This document shows positions 8,357 to 17,319 of a stretch of DNA of 64,000 bases, one piece after another; positions within the stretch are counted from its first letter, which is position 1; every line of letters starts with the position of its first letter. The notes beneath the pieces are model-generated. The model did no database searches, was not told the DNA's origin, and saw only the letters and a list, made by a program, of their open reading frames with translations. Both the position numbers and the translations under genes were made by a program. This DNA comes from Glutamicibacter sp. B1 (lineage in GTDB: Bacteria > Actinomycetota > Actinomycetes > Actinomycetales > Micrococcaceae). The stretch lies in contig NZ_CP125942.1 of assembly GCF_039602135.1 (NCBI RefSeq), positions 3,348,001 through 3,412,000 on the forward strand, written 5' to 3'.

Positions 8357-9312
8357 AGGGCCACCGCCTTACGTCCACGAGCAATCATGATCAGCAACGG
8401 TGCCCCGAGGAACGCCGCGACAACACCGGCTTGCAGTTCTCCGGGAAGCATCACTCGTCCGAGCATGTCGGCGCAGAGCAAAAGCATCGGGGCGATCAGC
8501 GCGGTAAAGGCCATGATCCATCCGGTATGTGCCCCGGCCAGTCGCCGGGCCGCATGCGGTGCCATTAACCCGATAAATCCAATGGCACCCACCGCTGCCG
8601 TGGACGCCCCGGCCAGTATCGTGATGGCCAGCAGCACCAGTATTCGGGTCCGTCCCACGTTAGTTCCCAGGGAACGGGCGCTGTCTTCGCCCAGCGCCAA
8701 GGTATCTAGCGAACGAGCGCAACTGGCCGCCACCAGGACACCGACTAAAAGACATCCGGCAAGGGTCAGCACAATTGAGGAATCGCGGCCCTGCAAGGAG
8801 CCGATGGTCCATGCACGCAACTGATCAAAGGCCTGTGGTTTAACCAGGGATAACGCGGTGCCTACACCGGTGAGCACCGCTCCGATAGCAACACCAGAAA
8901 GCACTAGCCGCACCGGATCACTGGATCCGGGCCTGGGCATTCCCACCAGATAAACCACGGCGGTGGTCAGTAGCGCACCGAGGAAGGCAAAGAGCACGTA
9001 CCCGTTAAAACCCTGCACGCCGAGGAATCCTACGGAAACGACAATGGCCAGAGAGGCTCCGGCGTTAACTCCGAGAATTCCGGGTTCGGCTAACGGGTTG
9101 CGGGTCAGGCTTTGCGCCAGTACCCCAGAAATTCCCAAGCCCAGTCCTGCAAGTACAGCCAGTATGGCCCGCGGCAGTCGAGACTCAACAACGATGCTGC
9201 GCTCCACGGTGGCTTCCGTATCAGTCAGCGCCTGTATCACCACATCGATGGGCAAGGCTCGTGATCCGATAGCCAGAGATACCAAAACTAACAACAGCAA
9301 GATCACTGCCAA
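8353..9312 (-). CDS. Iron-siderophore ABC transporter permease (FecCD family), true start upstream of 9312
   Basis: FecCD-family permease partner of the gene at 7361. Conserved segments include SRLPRAILAVLAGLGLGISG, QSLTRNPLAEPGILGVNAGA and AIGFIGLMAPHAARRL. The TTG at 9312 falls inside the first membrane helix (GRQLVLLVGLAVILLLL begins upstream). The open frame runs back to a stop at 9415-9417 without any ATG, GTG or TTG, so translation probably begins at a non-standard codon (an ATT at 9393 or a CTG) in the promoter-proximal region; otherwise the helix is shortened. The gene is divergent from the binding-protein gene, and the two share the iron box at 9473. Confidence 0.88.
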   Translation of the reverse strand: MAVILLLLVLVSLAIGSRALPIDVVIQALTDTEATVERSIVVESRLPRAILAVLAGLGLGISGVLAQSLTRNPLAEPGILGVNAGASLAIVVSVGFLGVQGFNGYVLFAFLGALLTTAVVYLVGMPRPGSSDPVRLVLSGVAIGAVLTGVGTALSLVKPQAFDQLRAWTIGSLQGRDSSIVLTLAGCLLVGVLVAASCARSLDTLALGEDSARSLGTNVGRTRILVLLAITILAGASTAAVGAIGFIGLMAPHAARRLAGAHTGWIMAFTALIAPMLLLCADMLGRVMLPGELQAGVVAAFLGAPLLIMIARGRKAVAL

Positions 9313-9472
9313 CCCGACAAGAAGAACCAGCTGTCGACCGACGCCGACGGTGTGGGGCGCAGGGGTTGTGGGCCGTTTGAGATTAGCGCTAATGACCGGC
9401 GCCCTTCGTTTCAGCTAATGCGGGGAACGTGAATACTTTACCGTGTTTCTGTTTCAATGAGCGACAAAATGC

Positions 9473-9491
9473 TTTGGTTAGCCTTAGCAAA
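9473..9491. promoter_or_regulatory. DtxR/IdeR-type iron box
   Basis: TTTGGTTAGCCTTAGCAAA matches 15 of 19 positions of the classical DtxR/IdeR consensus (TTAGGTTAGCCTAACCTAA). It lies between the divergent permease operon and binding-protein gene, where an iron-loaded repressor would shut both off. Confidence 0.75.
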
Positions 9492-9533
9492 ATAAGGTAT
9501 ATTTGCGATGTGAATTTTCTGAAGATCGGCTCC

Positions 9534-10538
9534 ATGTGGCGCCGCACCATGATTTCGGCTACCGCCCTTGCGCTAGTCGGCCTGACCGCCGGTTGCGGCG
9601 CGTCCACCACCGATACCAGCTCCGGCAATAAGGACGTTGCCATCGGCGGCGAACACTTCACCACCGCAGATGAAGAGACCGCCAAGTTCGGTTCCGACGC
9701 CGAAGCAGGCCAGTTCCCCCGCACCATCACCCACGCCAATGGCACCACCACCCTAGAATCCAAGCCTCAGCGCGTGGTGGTTCTAGATACCGGTGAATTA
9801 GATGCCGTGGTCTCCTTGGGCATCACCCCGGTGGGCATTCCTTCCACCGAGGGTTCCAGCCCGATCCCTAGCTACCTGGCCGATAAGGTCAAGGATGCCA
9901 AGACCGTGGGCACCATTCAGGAACTGAACCTGGAATCCATCGCGGCACTCAAACCAGACCTAATCATTGGTTCTCAGCTGCGTGCCGATAAGCTCTACTC
10001 CCAGCTCAACGACATTGCACCAACCGTGTTCTCGATTCGCCCAGGCTTCCCATGGAAGGAAAACTTCCTGCTTGCCGGTGAAGCACTCGGCGAAGAAACC
10101 AAGGCAGTAGAAACCCTGAACGCTTATCAGGACAAGGCCACCGCCCTGGGCAATGACGTGCAGGGAGATCCTGAGATTTCACTGCTGCGCTTCATGCCAG
10201 AGAAGATTCGCCTCTACGCCAACAAGTCACTGATTGGTGTCATCCTGAACGATGCCGGGCTCAAGCGTCCAGATAACCAGAACATTGATGACCTGGCCGC
10301 GGAAATTTCCGCAGAGAACCTGACCGACGCTGACTCGGACTGGATCTTCTACACCTCCTACGGAACCCCTGAGGCGACCGGCGAAAAGGCCGCGATCGAG
10401 GGCCCACTGTGGAAGCAGCTCAAGGCCGTGCAGAATGATCAGGCCATTCGCGTGAACGACGACGTCTGGTTCCTGGGCCTCGGCCCAACTGGCGCCTCGC
10501 AGATCCTGGATGATCTGCGTAGCTACCTCGTCAATTAA
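9534..10538 (+). CDS. Iron-siderophore ABC transporter substrate-binding lipoprotein
   Basis: Extracellular siderophore-binding lipoprotein (FepB/FhuD class, Peripla_BP_2), 334 residues. The signal peptide MWRRTMISATALALVGLTAG ends at a lipobox Cys (LTAGC). The core shows the family pattern PQRVVVLDTGELDAVVSLGI, IAALKPDLIIGSQLRADKLY and a late DDVWFLGLGPTGASQILDDL. The upstream frame is open to 9429, but only the 9534 ATG (or a GTG at 9510) yields a credible signal peptide. It is probably iron-repressed through the box about 50 bases upstream. It pairs with the two divergent permeases. Confidence 0.92.
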   Translation: MWRRTMISATALALVGLTAGCGASTTDTSSGNKDVAIGGEHFTTADEETAKFGSDAEAGQFPRTITHANGTTTLESKPQRVVVLDTGELDAVVSLGITPVGIPSTEGSSPIPSYLADKVKDAKTVGTIQELNLESIAALKPDLIIGSQLRADKLYSQLNDIAPTVFSIRPGFPWKENFLLAGEALGEETKAVETLNAYQDKATALGNDVQGDPEISLLRFMPEKIRLYANKSLIGVILNDAGLKRPDNQNIDDLAAEISAENLTDADSDWIFYTSYGTPEATGEKAAIEGPLWKQLKAVQNDQAIRVNDDVWFLGLGPTGASQILDDLRSYLVN

Positions 10539-10620
10539 CTTCTCGCTTTCGCACCGAGATACATTGCCACTGCGAAGCCTGTGCTCAGCCCGAGCATAGA
10601 AAGCTTGAGTAACGTAGTAA

Positions 10621-10650
10621 CTACCTCATTGAAGGTGCGAGTGATGATCG
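10621..10650 (+). ncRNA. Copy A of a four-copy conserved leader/sRNA-like element
   Basis: The stretch CTACCTCATTGAAGGTGCGA followed by GTGATGATCG is nearly identical to three other sites (42881, 45018, 45182), each followed within a few bases by a different strong hairpin. Copy A has one extra T in the loop (CATTGA). The flanks ACCT and AGGT can pair as a small 5' hairpin. Here it lies after the binding-protein gene. No family was recognised; it may be a small RNA, a leader or a terminator-linked repeat. Confidence 0.6.
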
Positions 10651-10652
10651 TT

Positions 10653-10690
10653 GAAATCCCCGTCGGTATAACCGGCGGGGATTTCGCTTT
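10653..10690 (+). terminator. Rho-independent terminator after the siderophore-binding gene / copy A
   Basis: GAAATCCCC (10653-10661) pairs with GGGGATTTC (10677-10685), with further inner pairing of CGGT with ACCG. A short T-run follows. It directly follows the copy A element. Confidence 0.8.
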
Positions 10691-10711
10691 AACTTCGAGC
10701 TCGGCGCAGGA

Positions 10712-11476
10712 CTATGCTTCCAGCCAGCTCACTTCCCCGGATTCCAGGTCATAGAGAGCCGGAACGATACGGGTTCGCTTCTCCTCCACAGCTTTGCTGA
10801 TGATCGCCGAGCGTTCCACGAGTTGCCTGGCAACGGCGAGCGCATTAGCTTTCACCACTTGGTCCACCGCCTCGCTGCCGAATCCCGAAACCTTCTGGCG
10901 ACGGGCTACCGGAGCGATCTGTTCTGCGAAATCATCCATTTCGCCGGGCAACGCGGGATCCTCCGGGTTGGCTTCCATGGCCTTGAGGGTTCCGGTCACC
11001 GCGCCGCAGGCGGTGTGACCGAGGATGACCAGAAGGGGCACCGAGTAGGGCGCGGAAACGGCGAACTCCATGCTGCCCACCAGGGTGTCATCCAGGACCG
11101 CACCCGCGGTCCTGGTGACAAAGAGGTCTCCGATCCCCTTGTCGAAAAGCATCTCCGGGGTGACTCGCGAGTCCACGCACCCGTGGACCAAGGCGAAGGG
11201 GCTCTGGTGTTCGGCCTGCTCATCACGCCGATGCGAATCCTGGTTTGGGCGCTGCACCTGCCCTGCAACGAATCTCTTATTGCCTTCGGTGAGTTCTATG
11301 AGCACATCGTCTGAGGTCTTGGGAGCGGAGACGTGTTTGGCGGTGGCGGCTTGTACGGTTTTCTCGTTCGCGCAGGCGCTGAGTCTTGCGAGCGCTAGCA
11401 GGCCGGTCGCACCAGCAATCAGCTTTCTGCGGCTGGTTGCGCTGGTGTTGACGACGCTGTCAATGGGTTGTGGCAT
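10712..11476 (-). CDS. Secreted beta-carbonic anhydrase
   Basis: Beta-class carbonic anhydrase, 254 residues, interconverting CO2 and bicarbonate. Zinc-site residues are Cys100, Asp102 and Arg104 (CVDSR) and His154/Cys157 (HTACG). The N-terminus carries a twin-arginine-type signal (SRRKLIAGATGLLALARLSAC), so it is exported folded, possibly as a lipoprotein cleaved before Cys35. Surface beta-carbonic anhydrases of this kind are common in actinobacteria. It is a single gene between the siderophore locus and a TetR regulator. The 190 bases upstream, to 11668, show no further gene. Confidence 0.93.
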   Translation of the reverse strand: MPQPIDSVVNTSATSRRKLIAGATGLLALARLSACANEKTVQAATAKHVSAPKTSDDVLIELTEGNKRFVAGQVQRPNQDSHRRDEQAEHQSPFALVHGCVDSRVTPEMLFDKGIGDLFVTRTAGAVLDDTLVGSMEFAVSAPYSVPLLVILGHTACGAVTGTLKAMEANPEDPALPGEMDDFAEQIAPVARRQKVSGFGSEAVDQVVKANALAVARQLVERSAIISKAVEEKRTRIVPALYDLESGEVSWLEA

Positions 11477-11667
11477 AGTGCTCTCCGGTCGTAATTCGTG
11501 GGCACCTGAATGTCATTAACTCAGATTTTTTGGTAAATACCATCATGAAGTCTATTGTTCTGCATTTGATTCATAAACGAATTCCCGAATATTTCGCACC
11601 CTTGGACCGAGCATGACTTCACAACCCATCACAAAAGTGATTGACACCACACAGGTTTTCGATTTGG

Positions 11668-12348
11668 ATGGACACTATCAATCGATTGATTGGGAACACA
11701 AGGTGGTGTCCATTGGAACTGGGAACAGTCCAGCAAGCGGCGGTCTCTTGCTTCGCGCAACGAGGCTTTGCCGCCACCGGAATCCGTGAACTCGGTTCCG
11801 CCGTGGGTCTGAATTCAGCCACGCTCTATCACTATGTCGGCGGCAAAGAAGAACTACTGGTAGGCATCATCAAAAATTGCCTGAACTCCATGATCGACGG
11901 TGCCCGTCAGGTCCTGGCCACCAGCAATGACCCCACTACACAACTGGCCCTACTCGTCGCCTTCCACGTCGGCTTCACCGCCACCAACCCCAAAACCTCG
12001 CGCGTCGCCGAACATGAAATGCGCGCCTTGACCGCCGAAAATGCGGCGCAAATGCAGGGCCTACGTGATGAGTACGAACAACTCTTTGCCCAGGTCCTTC
12101 AAGCAGGCGCAACGCAGGGCGTGTTTAGCACTGTGGATCTGGGCATCACCAGGCTAGCCATGATGGAAATGGGCACCGGAGCCTCCCACTGGTACCGCCG
12201 GGACGGCCGGCTCTCATTACCGCAAGTCCAACTGAACTTCATCGCCCTAGCCATGCGCATGCTCGCGGTGTCCAACGAAGCGCCACTGGCCAGCAAAGAC
12301 CTTCCCACACCCCCGAACATCGCCAGCGAACCTGAAGTGAAGGACTGA
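11668..12348 (+). CDS. TetR-family transcriptional regulator of the acyl-CoA carboxylase operon
   Basis: TetR repressor, about 226 residues. The N-terminal HTH reads FAQRGFAATGIRELGSAVGL then NSATLYHYVGGKEELL, the typical TetR recognition pattern. The C-terminal ligand domain is of the TetR_C_33-like, acyl-CoA-responsive type. It precedes the carboxylase beta gene by three bases, so it is probably the first gene of an autoregulated operon. The frame is open from a TTG at 11641; the ATG at 11668 is chosen, but a TTG at 11713 closer to the HTH is possible. A short palindrome (ATCAATCGATTGAT, 11676-11689) lies at the start and may be its own operator. Confidence 0.9.
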   Translation: MDTINRLIGNTRWCPLELGTVQQAAVSCFAQRGFAATGIRELGSAVGLNSATLYHYVGGKEELLVGIIKNCLNSMIDGARQVLATSNDPTTQLALLVAFHVGFTATNPKTSRVAEHEMRALTAENAAQMQGLRDEYEQLFAQVLQAGATQGVFSTVDLGITRLAMMEMGTGASHWYRRDGRLSLPQVQLNFIALAMRMLAVSNEAPLASKDLPTPPNIASEPEVKD

Positions 12349-12351
12349 AAA

Positions 12352-13956
12352 GTGAAGACGCTTTCTTCTCACCTGGATCCCACGGAATTTGAGCTCAACG
12401 CCAAAGCCAATGCACCACTACTCGCCGAATTACAGCAACGCCTTGCCCGCGCCGAGCTCGGTGGATCCGAAAAATCCCGTAACCGTCACAAGGATCGCGG
12501 CAAGCTACTGCCCCGCGAGCGCGTGGATCAACTCCTTGATGAGGGATCGCCCTTCCTCGAAATCGCGCCCTTGGCCGCCGAAGACATGTACGACGGGGCC
12601 AGCCCGGCAGCCGGCATGATCGCCGGCATCGGAATGGTGCACTCCCGGCACGTCATGATCATCGCCAACGACGCGACCGTCAAAGGCGGAACCTACTTCC
12701 CGATGACCGTAAAAAAGCATTTACGCGCTCAAGAAATCGCCCTAGAGAATCGCCTGCCCTGCATCTATTTGGTGGATTCTGGAGGCGCATTTTTACCCAT
12801 GCAAGATGAAGTGTTCCCCGGCCGCGAGCACTTCGGTCGGATCTTCTTCAACCAGGCACAGCTCTCCGCCAAGAAAATTCCGCAGCTGGCTGCAGTCCTT
12901 GGATCCTGCACCGCAGGAGGCGCCTACGTGCCAGCAATGAGCGATGAGAGTGTCATTGTGCGCAACCAGGGCACCATCTTCTTAGGCGGCCCACCCCTGG
13001 TCAAGGCCGCCATCGGTGAAGTGGTCACCGCCGAAGAACTCGGCGGAGGCGAACTGCATGCGAAGACTTCCGGGGTGGTAGATCATCTGGCCGAAAATGA
13101 TGAGCACGCGTTGATGATCATCCGCGACATCGTTGCCACCCTGCCACCAAACCCTACCCCGGCCTGGGACATCACCTCAGCGGTCACCGAACCACTGTAT
13201 CCCGCCAGCGAATTAGCCGGCATTGTCCCGGTGGATGTGAACGCGCCCTATGATGTGCACGAGGTCATCGCTCGACTGGTCGATGGCAGCAAATTCCATG
13301 AATTCAAAGCCGAATACGGCACCACCCTGGTCACCGGGTTCGCGCAGATCCACGGCCACCAGGTGGGCATCATTGCCAATAATGGGGTGCTCTTCTCCGA
13401 ATCCGCGGTGAAGGGTGCACACTTTATCGAGCTCTGCGATCAGCGGGGCATCCCCCTACTGTTTTTGCAGAACCTCGCCGGTTTCATGGTGGGCCGCGAC
13501 TATGAGGCCGATGGCATTGCCAAACACGGAGCCAAAATGGTCACCTCCGTAGCCACCGCCCGAGTACCCAAGCTGACGGTCATCATCGGCGGTTCCTTCG
13601 GCGCCGGCAACTACTCGATGTGTGGCCGCGCCTACTCCCCACGCTTCTTGTGGATGTGGCCCAATGCGCGCATCTCAGTCATGGGTGGCAACCAAGCCTC
13701 CTCGGTGCTATCCACGGTCAAACGTGACGGGCTAGAAGCGGCCGGAGAAACCTGGAGCGCCGAAGAGGAAGAACGCTTCAAGGCTCCGATTCGTGAACAG
13801 TACGAAACCCAGGGCAACCCGTACTATTCCACCGCACGTTTATGGGACGACGGGGTGATCGATCCGGCCGAGACTCGCCGCGTGCTCGGCTTGGCCCTCG
13901 ATGTCTGTGCCCGCACCCCACTGCCAGAGACCAGTTTTGGTCTCTTCCGGATGTAG
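12352..13956 (+). CDS. Acyl-CoA carboxylase beta subunit (methylcrotonyl-CoA carboxylase type)
   Basis: Carboxyltransferase subunit, 534 residues, starting at GTG. The architecture is that of biotin-dependent carboxyltransferases, with an N-terminal half binding acyl-CoA ([34 protein letters not shown]) and a C-terminal half binding biotin ([20 protein letters not shown]). The [15 protein letters not shown] and [17 protein letters not shown] segments are characteristic of methylcrotonyl-CoA carboxylase (LiuB/AccD1) rather than propionyl-CoA carboxylase. It carries carboxyl groups from the biotinylated subunit, encoded 16 bases downstream, onto 3-methylcrotonyl-CoA in leucine breakdown. Confidence 0.93.
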   Translation: MKTLSSHLDPTEFELNAKANAPLLAELQQRLARAELGGSEKSRNRHKDRGKLLPRERVDQLLDEGSPFLEIAPLAAEDMYDGASPAAGMIAGIGMVHSRHVMIIANDATVKGGTYFPMTVKKHLRAQEIALENRLPCIYLVDSGGAFLPMQDEVFPGREHFGRIFFNQAQLSAKKIPQLAAVLGSCTAGGAYVPAMSDESVIVRNQGTIFLGGPPLVKAAIGEVVTAEELGGGELHAKTSGVVDHLAENDEHALMIIRDIVATLPPNPTPAWDITSAVTEPLYPASELAGIVPVDVNAPYDVHEVIARLVDGSKFHEFKAEYGTTLVTGFAQIHGHQVGIIANNGVLFSESAVKGAHFIELCDQRGIPLLFLQNLAGFMVGRDYEADGIAKHGAKMVTSVATARVPKLTVIIGGSFGAGNYSMCGRAYSPRFLWMWPNARISVMGGNQASSVLSTVKRDGLEAAGETWSAEEEERFKAPIREQYETQGNPYYSTARLWDDGVIDPAETRRVLGLALDVCARTPLPETSFGLFRM

Positions 13957-13971
13957 TCAGGAGAGCTCAGT

Positions 13972-16008
13972 ATGAACCCCCAACTCTTTGATACGGTCCT
14001 GGTGGCTAACCGCGGAGAAATTGCTGTGCGCATCATCCGCACCCTACGCACTCTGGGCATCAAATCCGTCGCGGTCTACTCGGATGCCGATGCCGGGGCC
14101 CTGCATGTTTCCCTGGCCGATACCGCCGTACGCATCGGAGCCGCCCCCGCGCATGAGAGCTATTTGAACATCGACGCGGTCATCAATGCCTGCAAAGTGA
14201 GCGGCGCCCAAGCGGTTCACCCGGGCTATGGATTCCTCTCCGAAAATGTGGACTTCGCTCGTGCCTTAGAGGCTGCCGGTATTACCTTTATTGGTCCACC
14301 GGTGCACTCCATCAATCTCATGGGCGATAAGATTCGCTCCAAAAATCATGTGCAGTCCCATCAGGTTCCGGTGGTTCCTGGCATCGCTGAACCCGGCCTA
14401 ACTGATGAACAGCTTCTCGCTGCTGCCTCCGAGGTTGGCTTCCCGCTGCTGATCAAACCTTCGGCCGGCGGTGGTGGCAAGGGCATGTTCGCCGTGGAGT
14501 CCCTGGAGGACTTACCTGAGTCCCTAGCTAGTGCTCGGCGCACCGCGCTGAACGCCTTTGGCGATGACACCTTGTTCCTTGAACGCTTGGTGCGCAACCC
14601 TCGGCATATTGAGGTGCAAATACTGGCTGATAGTCACGGGAATACGGTGCACCTTTTCGAACGCGAGTGCTCGTTACAACGTCGCCACCAGAAGGTCATT
14701 GAGGAGGCTCCTGCTCCGCTGTTTGAAAACCTTGCCCAAGGGGCGCAGATCCGTGAACGCATCGGTGCGGCCGCGGTGGCCGCTGCCATCTCGGTGGGCT
14801 ACGTGGGGGCAGGCACCGTCGAGTTTTTGGTCAGTGATGAAAACCCTGACGAATTCTTCTTTATGGAAATGAATACCCGGCTGCAAGTGGAACATCCTGT
14901 CACCGAAGAAGTAGTGCGTCTCAAGGGACAGAAACTGGATTTGGTGGCCTGGCAAGTACGCATTGCTGCCGGCCAGGCACTGGACTTTAGCCAAGAAGAC
15001 ACTTCCTTGGAAGGCCACGCCATCGAGGCCCGGCTCTATGCAGAAGACCCAGCATCGGGATTCCTGCCCTCGGTGGGTACGATCCTGAAAGTTCGTGAGC
15101 CACAGGGCATACGGGTAGATAGTTCACTGCGCGATGGGCTAGAAATTAGCGCCCATTACGATCCCATGCTCGCTAAGCTGATCGCCTGGGCACCAGACCG
15201 AGCAGCAGCCCTCAAGAGCTTGGATCAGGCCCTGGAACGCAGCGTCGTTCTAGGGGTGCTCACCAATAACGAGTATCTACGTTTGCTGTTGGCCGATGAG
15301 GATGTTCTCGCGGGCAAGCTGGATACCAACCTGATTGAACGCACCATGGACCGGTTCGTTTTCCGTACACCCGGACCGCGCGAGCTAGCTTTGGCAGCCC
15401 ACCTTGCCTACAGGCAACTACCGGCCACCGCCACACCTTGGGGAGCACGTGATGGGTGGCGGGCACAGCGGCACCATGCGATCACCCAATATTTTGATGA
15501 TGGCCAGGCACTGGTGGAAACCAGGCTGAAACCAACCACCGAAGGCACCCAGGTCACTATTGCCGACGAAGAATTTTCCGTAACCGAATACGGCACGGAC
15601 ATCCAGATCAATCAGGAACGCACCTTAATCGTGCATGCTTTTGCTCCCGATGAAACGCTGTGGCTCAACGAGTCCGGGTTCAGTGCCGCTGTGCGTAAAG
15701 TGCCCCGCGAAGAACTGTTGGAACGTCAGCTAGCAACACTTGCCAAGCAGTCGGGTCACTATTCTCCTGACGTTCTCAGCCCCATGCCAGGCACCGTCAT
15801 TTCGGTGCAGGTCAGTGATGGACAACAGGTTGTTGCCGGGCAAGTACTGGCGATTGTGGAAGCCATGAAAATGGAGCATCAGTTACTCGCCCCGGCCGAT
15901 GGCGTTGTTAGTCTGTCAGCGCTCAAGGCTGGCGACACGGTTAAGGCTCAACAGGTCATTGCCAGCGTTGAACCAAGTGAAGTCAAAGAACAGGAGCATT
16001 CGGCATGA
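13972..16008 (+). CDS. Acyl-CoA carboxylase alpha subunit (biotin carboxylase + BCCP)
   Basis: A 678-residue alpha subunit. Residues 1-450 form biotin carboxylase: VLVANRGEIAVRIIRTLRTL, the ATP-grasp glycine loop KPSAGGGGKGM, and EMNTRLQVEHPVTE. The C-terminal 70 residues form a biotin carboxyl carrier domain with EAMKMEH, so biotin attaches at Lys633. It pairs with the beta subunit upstream as a methylcrotonyl-CoA-type carboxylase. The GAGAGCTC upstream gives the ribosome site, and the four-base overlap with the MaoC gene downstream shows coupling. Confidence 0.94.
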   Translation: MNPQLFDTVLVANRGEIAVRIIRTLRTLGIKSVAVYSDADAGALHVSLADTAVRIGAAPAHESYLNIDAVINACKVSGAQAVHPGYGFLSENVDFARALEAAGITFIGPPVHSINLMGDKIRSKNHVQSHQVPVVPGIAEPGLTDEQLLAAASEVGFPLLIKPSAGGGGKGMFAVESLEDLPESLASARRTALNAFGDDTLFLERLVRNPRHIEVQILADSHGNTVHLFERECSLQRRHQKVIEEAPAPLFENLAQGAQIRERIGAAAVAAAISVGYVGAGTVEFLVSDENPDEFFFMEMNTRLQVEHPVTEEVVRLKGQKLDLVAWQVRIAAGQALDFSQEDTSLEGHAIEARLYAEDPASGFLPSVGTILKVREPQGIRVDSSLRDGLEISAHYDPMLAKLIAWAPDRAAALKSLDQALERSVVLGVLTNNEYLRLLLADEDVLAGKLDTNLIERTMDRFVFRTPGPRELALAAHLAYRQLPATATPWGARDGWRAQRHHAITQYFDDGQALVETRLKPTTEGTQVTIADEEFSVTEYGTDIQINQERTLIVHAFAPDETLWLNESGFSAAVRKVPREELLERQLATLAKQSGHYSPDVLSPMPGTVISVQVSDGQQVVAGQVLAIVEAMKMEHQLLAPADGVVSLSALKAGDTVKAQQVIASVEPSEVKEQEHSA

Positions 16009-16511
16009 GCGGTCCAAGAATTGAACAGCGCGGACTGTATTTTGATGAGCTGGTCCTAGGCGCCAGTTACGCGCACAAGCCAGGACGGACCCTGAGCGAA
16101 GCGGATAACATCGCGTTCACCACGATGACCATGAACAATCAGGGACTGCACCTCGATGCTGCGTGGGCTGCCACCCAGCCCTTTGGAAAACCGTTGATTA
16201 ATTCCTTGCTGACCTTGAGTACCATGATCGGTCAGTCGGTAGCTCAGCTGACTGAGGGAACTATTGTTGGGCAGTTGGGAATCAACGATGTGCGTTTCCC
16301 GCATCCGATGTTTCACGGTGACACTCTTTATACGGAAACTGAAATCACCGAATTACGTCCCTCAAAGTCGCGTCCAGGTCAGGGCTTAGCATCAATGACG
16401 CACACCGGACGCAACCAGCACGGACAAATCGTTGCAACCGCCACGCGCACCTGCCTGATGTGGACCAAACAAGCCCACGAAGATTCCAAGAAAGCGGCTG
16501 ACAATGGGTAA
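16005..16511 (+). CDS. MaoC-family (R)-specific acyl-CoA hydratase
   Basis: Hot-dog-fold dehydratase/hydratase of 168 residues. The family markers are FDELVLGASYAHKPGRTLSE at the N-terminus, then LHLDAAWAATQPFGKPLINS, where the catalytic Asp and His sit, and the C-terminal FPHPMFHGDTLYTETEI. It is embedded between carboxylase alpha and the CitE-like lyase with overlaps on both sides. In the comparable mycobacterial cluster the MaoC protein is an (R)-specific hydratase acting on itaconyl-CoA or methylglutaconyl-CoA. The same role, making the substrate for the following lyase, is inferred here. Confidence 0.9.
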   Translation: MSGPRIEQRGLYFDELVLGASYAHKPGRTLSEADNIAFTTMTMNNQGLHLDAAWAATQPFGKPLINSLLTLSTMIGQSVAQLTEGTIVGQLGINDVRFPHPMFHGDTLYTETEITELRPSKSRPGQGLASMTHTGRNQHGQIVATATRTCLMWTKQAHEDSKKAADNG

Positions 16512-17319
16512 TTTCTTGATGGGTCCAGGAATTCTTTTCTGCCCCGGTGACCGGCCCGAGCGTTATGCTAAGGCAGCGCAGCGCGCCGATGCTGTGATTA
16601 TTGATTTAGAAGATGCCGTCGCCCCTGAGAACAAGGACGCCGCGCGAGTGGCATTAGTTCAAAGTTCTCTGGATCCAGCGCGCACCATCGTGCGAGTGAA
16701 CCCGGTGGATACCGAGCACTTCGCCAATGACCTGCAGGCCCTAAAGCAAACCAACTACACCACGGTGATGTTGCCCAAGGTCGAGTCACAAGCCGAACCA
16801 GCACAACTGACCGACTACGAGGTGGTAGCGCTGTGCGAAACGGCCGCCGGCATTGCCAATGTTGCACAGATTGCGGCGGCGCCCAACGTGGTGGCGCTCA
16901 TGTGGGGCGCTGAGGATCTGATCGCTTCACTCGGTGGAACCTCTTCACGCCATGATGACGGAAACTACCGTCAGATAGCTAGTTTTGCGCGGTCTCAAGT
17001 CCTGATCCATGCCGTAGCAAATAAGAAAGCTGCCATCGATTCGGTGTACTTGAATATCCCTGACACCGCAGGGCTATTAATAGAATCTCAAGATGCCAAG
17101 GCCTCTGGTTTTGCCGCCAAAGCGTCAATTCATCCGAATCAAATGCAGATCATTCGTCAGGCCTATGCGCCCACCGCTGCCGAGGTGAAGCTGGCCGAAC
17201 GCGTTCTAGCAGAGGCTAAAAAGCATCCTGGGGTCTTTTCTTTGGACGGGCGAATGGTGGATGAACCTTTGTTACGGCAAGCGCAGGCAACCTTGGACAG
17301 CGGAAGGAAGTTTGGCTAG
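16504..17319 (+). CDS. CitE-like acyl-CoA lyase (HpcH/HpaI family)
   Basis: A 271-residue TIM-barrel lyase of the CitE-like group. Typical segments are LFCPGDRPERYAKAAQRADA, VIIDLEDAVAPENKDAAR, IVRVNPVDTEHFANDL, MLPKVES and the metal-site region WGAEDLIASLGG, plus KASIHPNQMQIIRQAYAP at the C-terminus. CitE-like proteins in actinobacterial carboxylase/MaoC operons act as beta-hydroxyacyl-CoA lyases, cleaving (R)-HMG-CoA or (S)-citramalyl-CoA to acetyl-CoA or acetoacetate/pyruvate. That would complete leucine degradation here without a classical HMG-CoA lyase. Its stop overlaps the convergent membrane gene. Confidence 0.9.
   Translation: MGNFLMGPGILFCPGDRPERYAKAAQRADAVIIDLEDAVAPENKDAARVALVQSSLDPARTIVRVNPVDTEHFANDLQALKQTNYTTVMLPKVESQAEPAQLTDYEVVALCETAAGIANVAQIAAAPNVVALMWGAEDLIASLGGTSSRHDDGNYRQIASFARSQVLIHAVANKKAAIDSVYLNIPDTAGLLIESQDAKASGFAAKASIHPNQMQIIRQAYAPTAAEVKLAERVLAEAKKHPGVFSLDGRMVDEPLLRQAQATLDSGRKFG

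Noticed and set aside
11643..11711. Widely spaced inverted repeat TTGACACCAC / GTGGTGTCCA as TetR operator
   Set aside because: The 50-base separation is too large for one TetR dimer and the right arm is imperfect; only the short central palindrome is mentioned.
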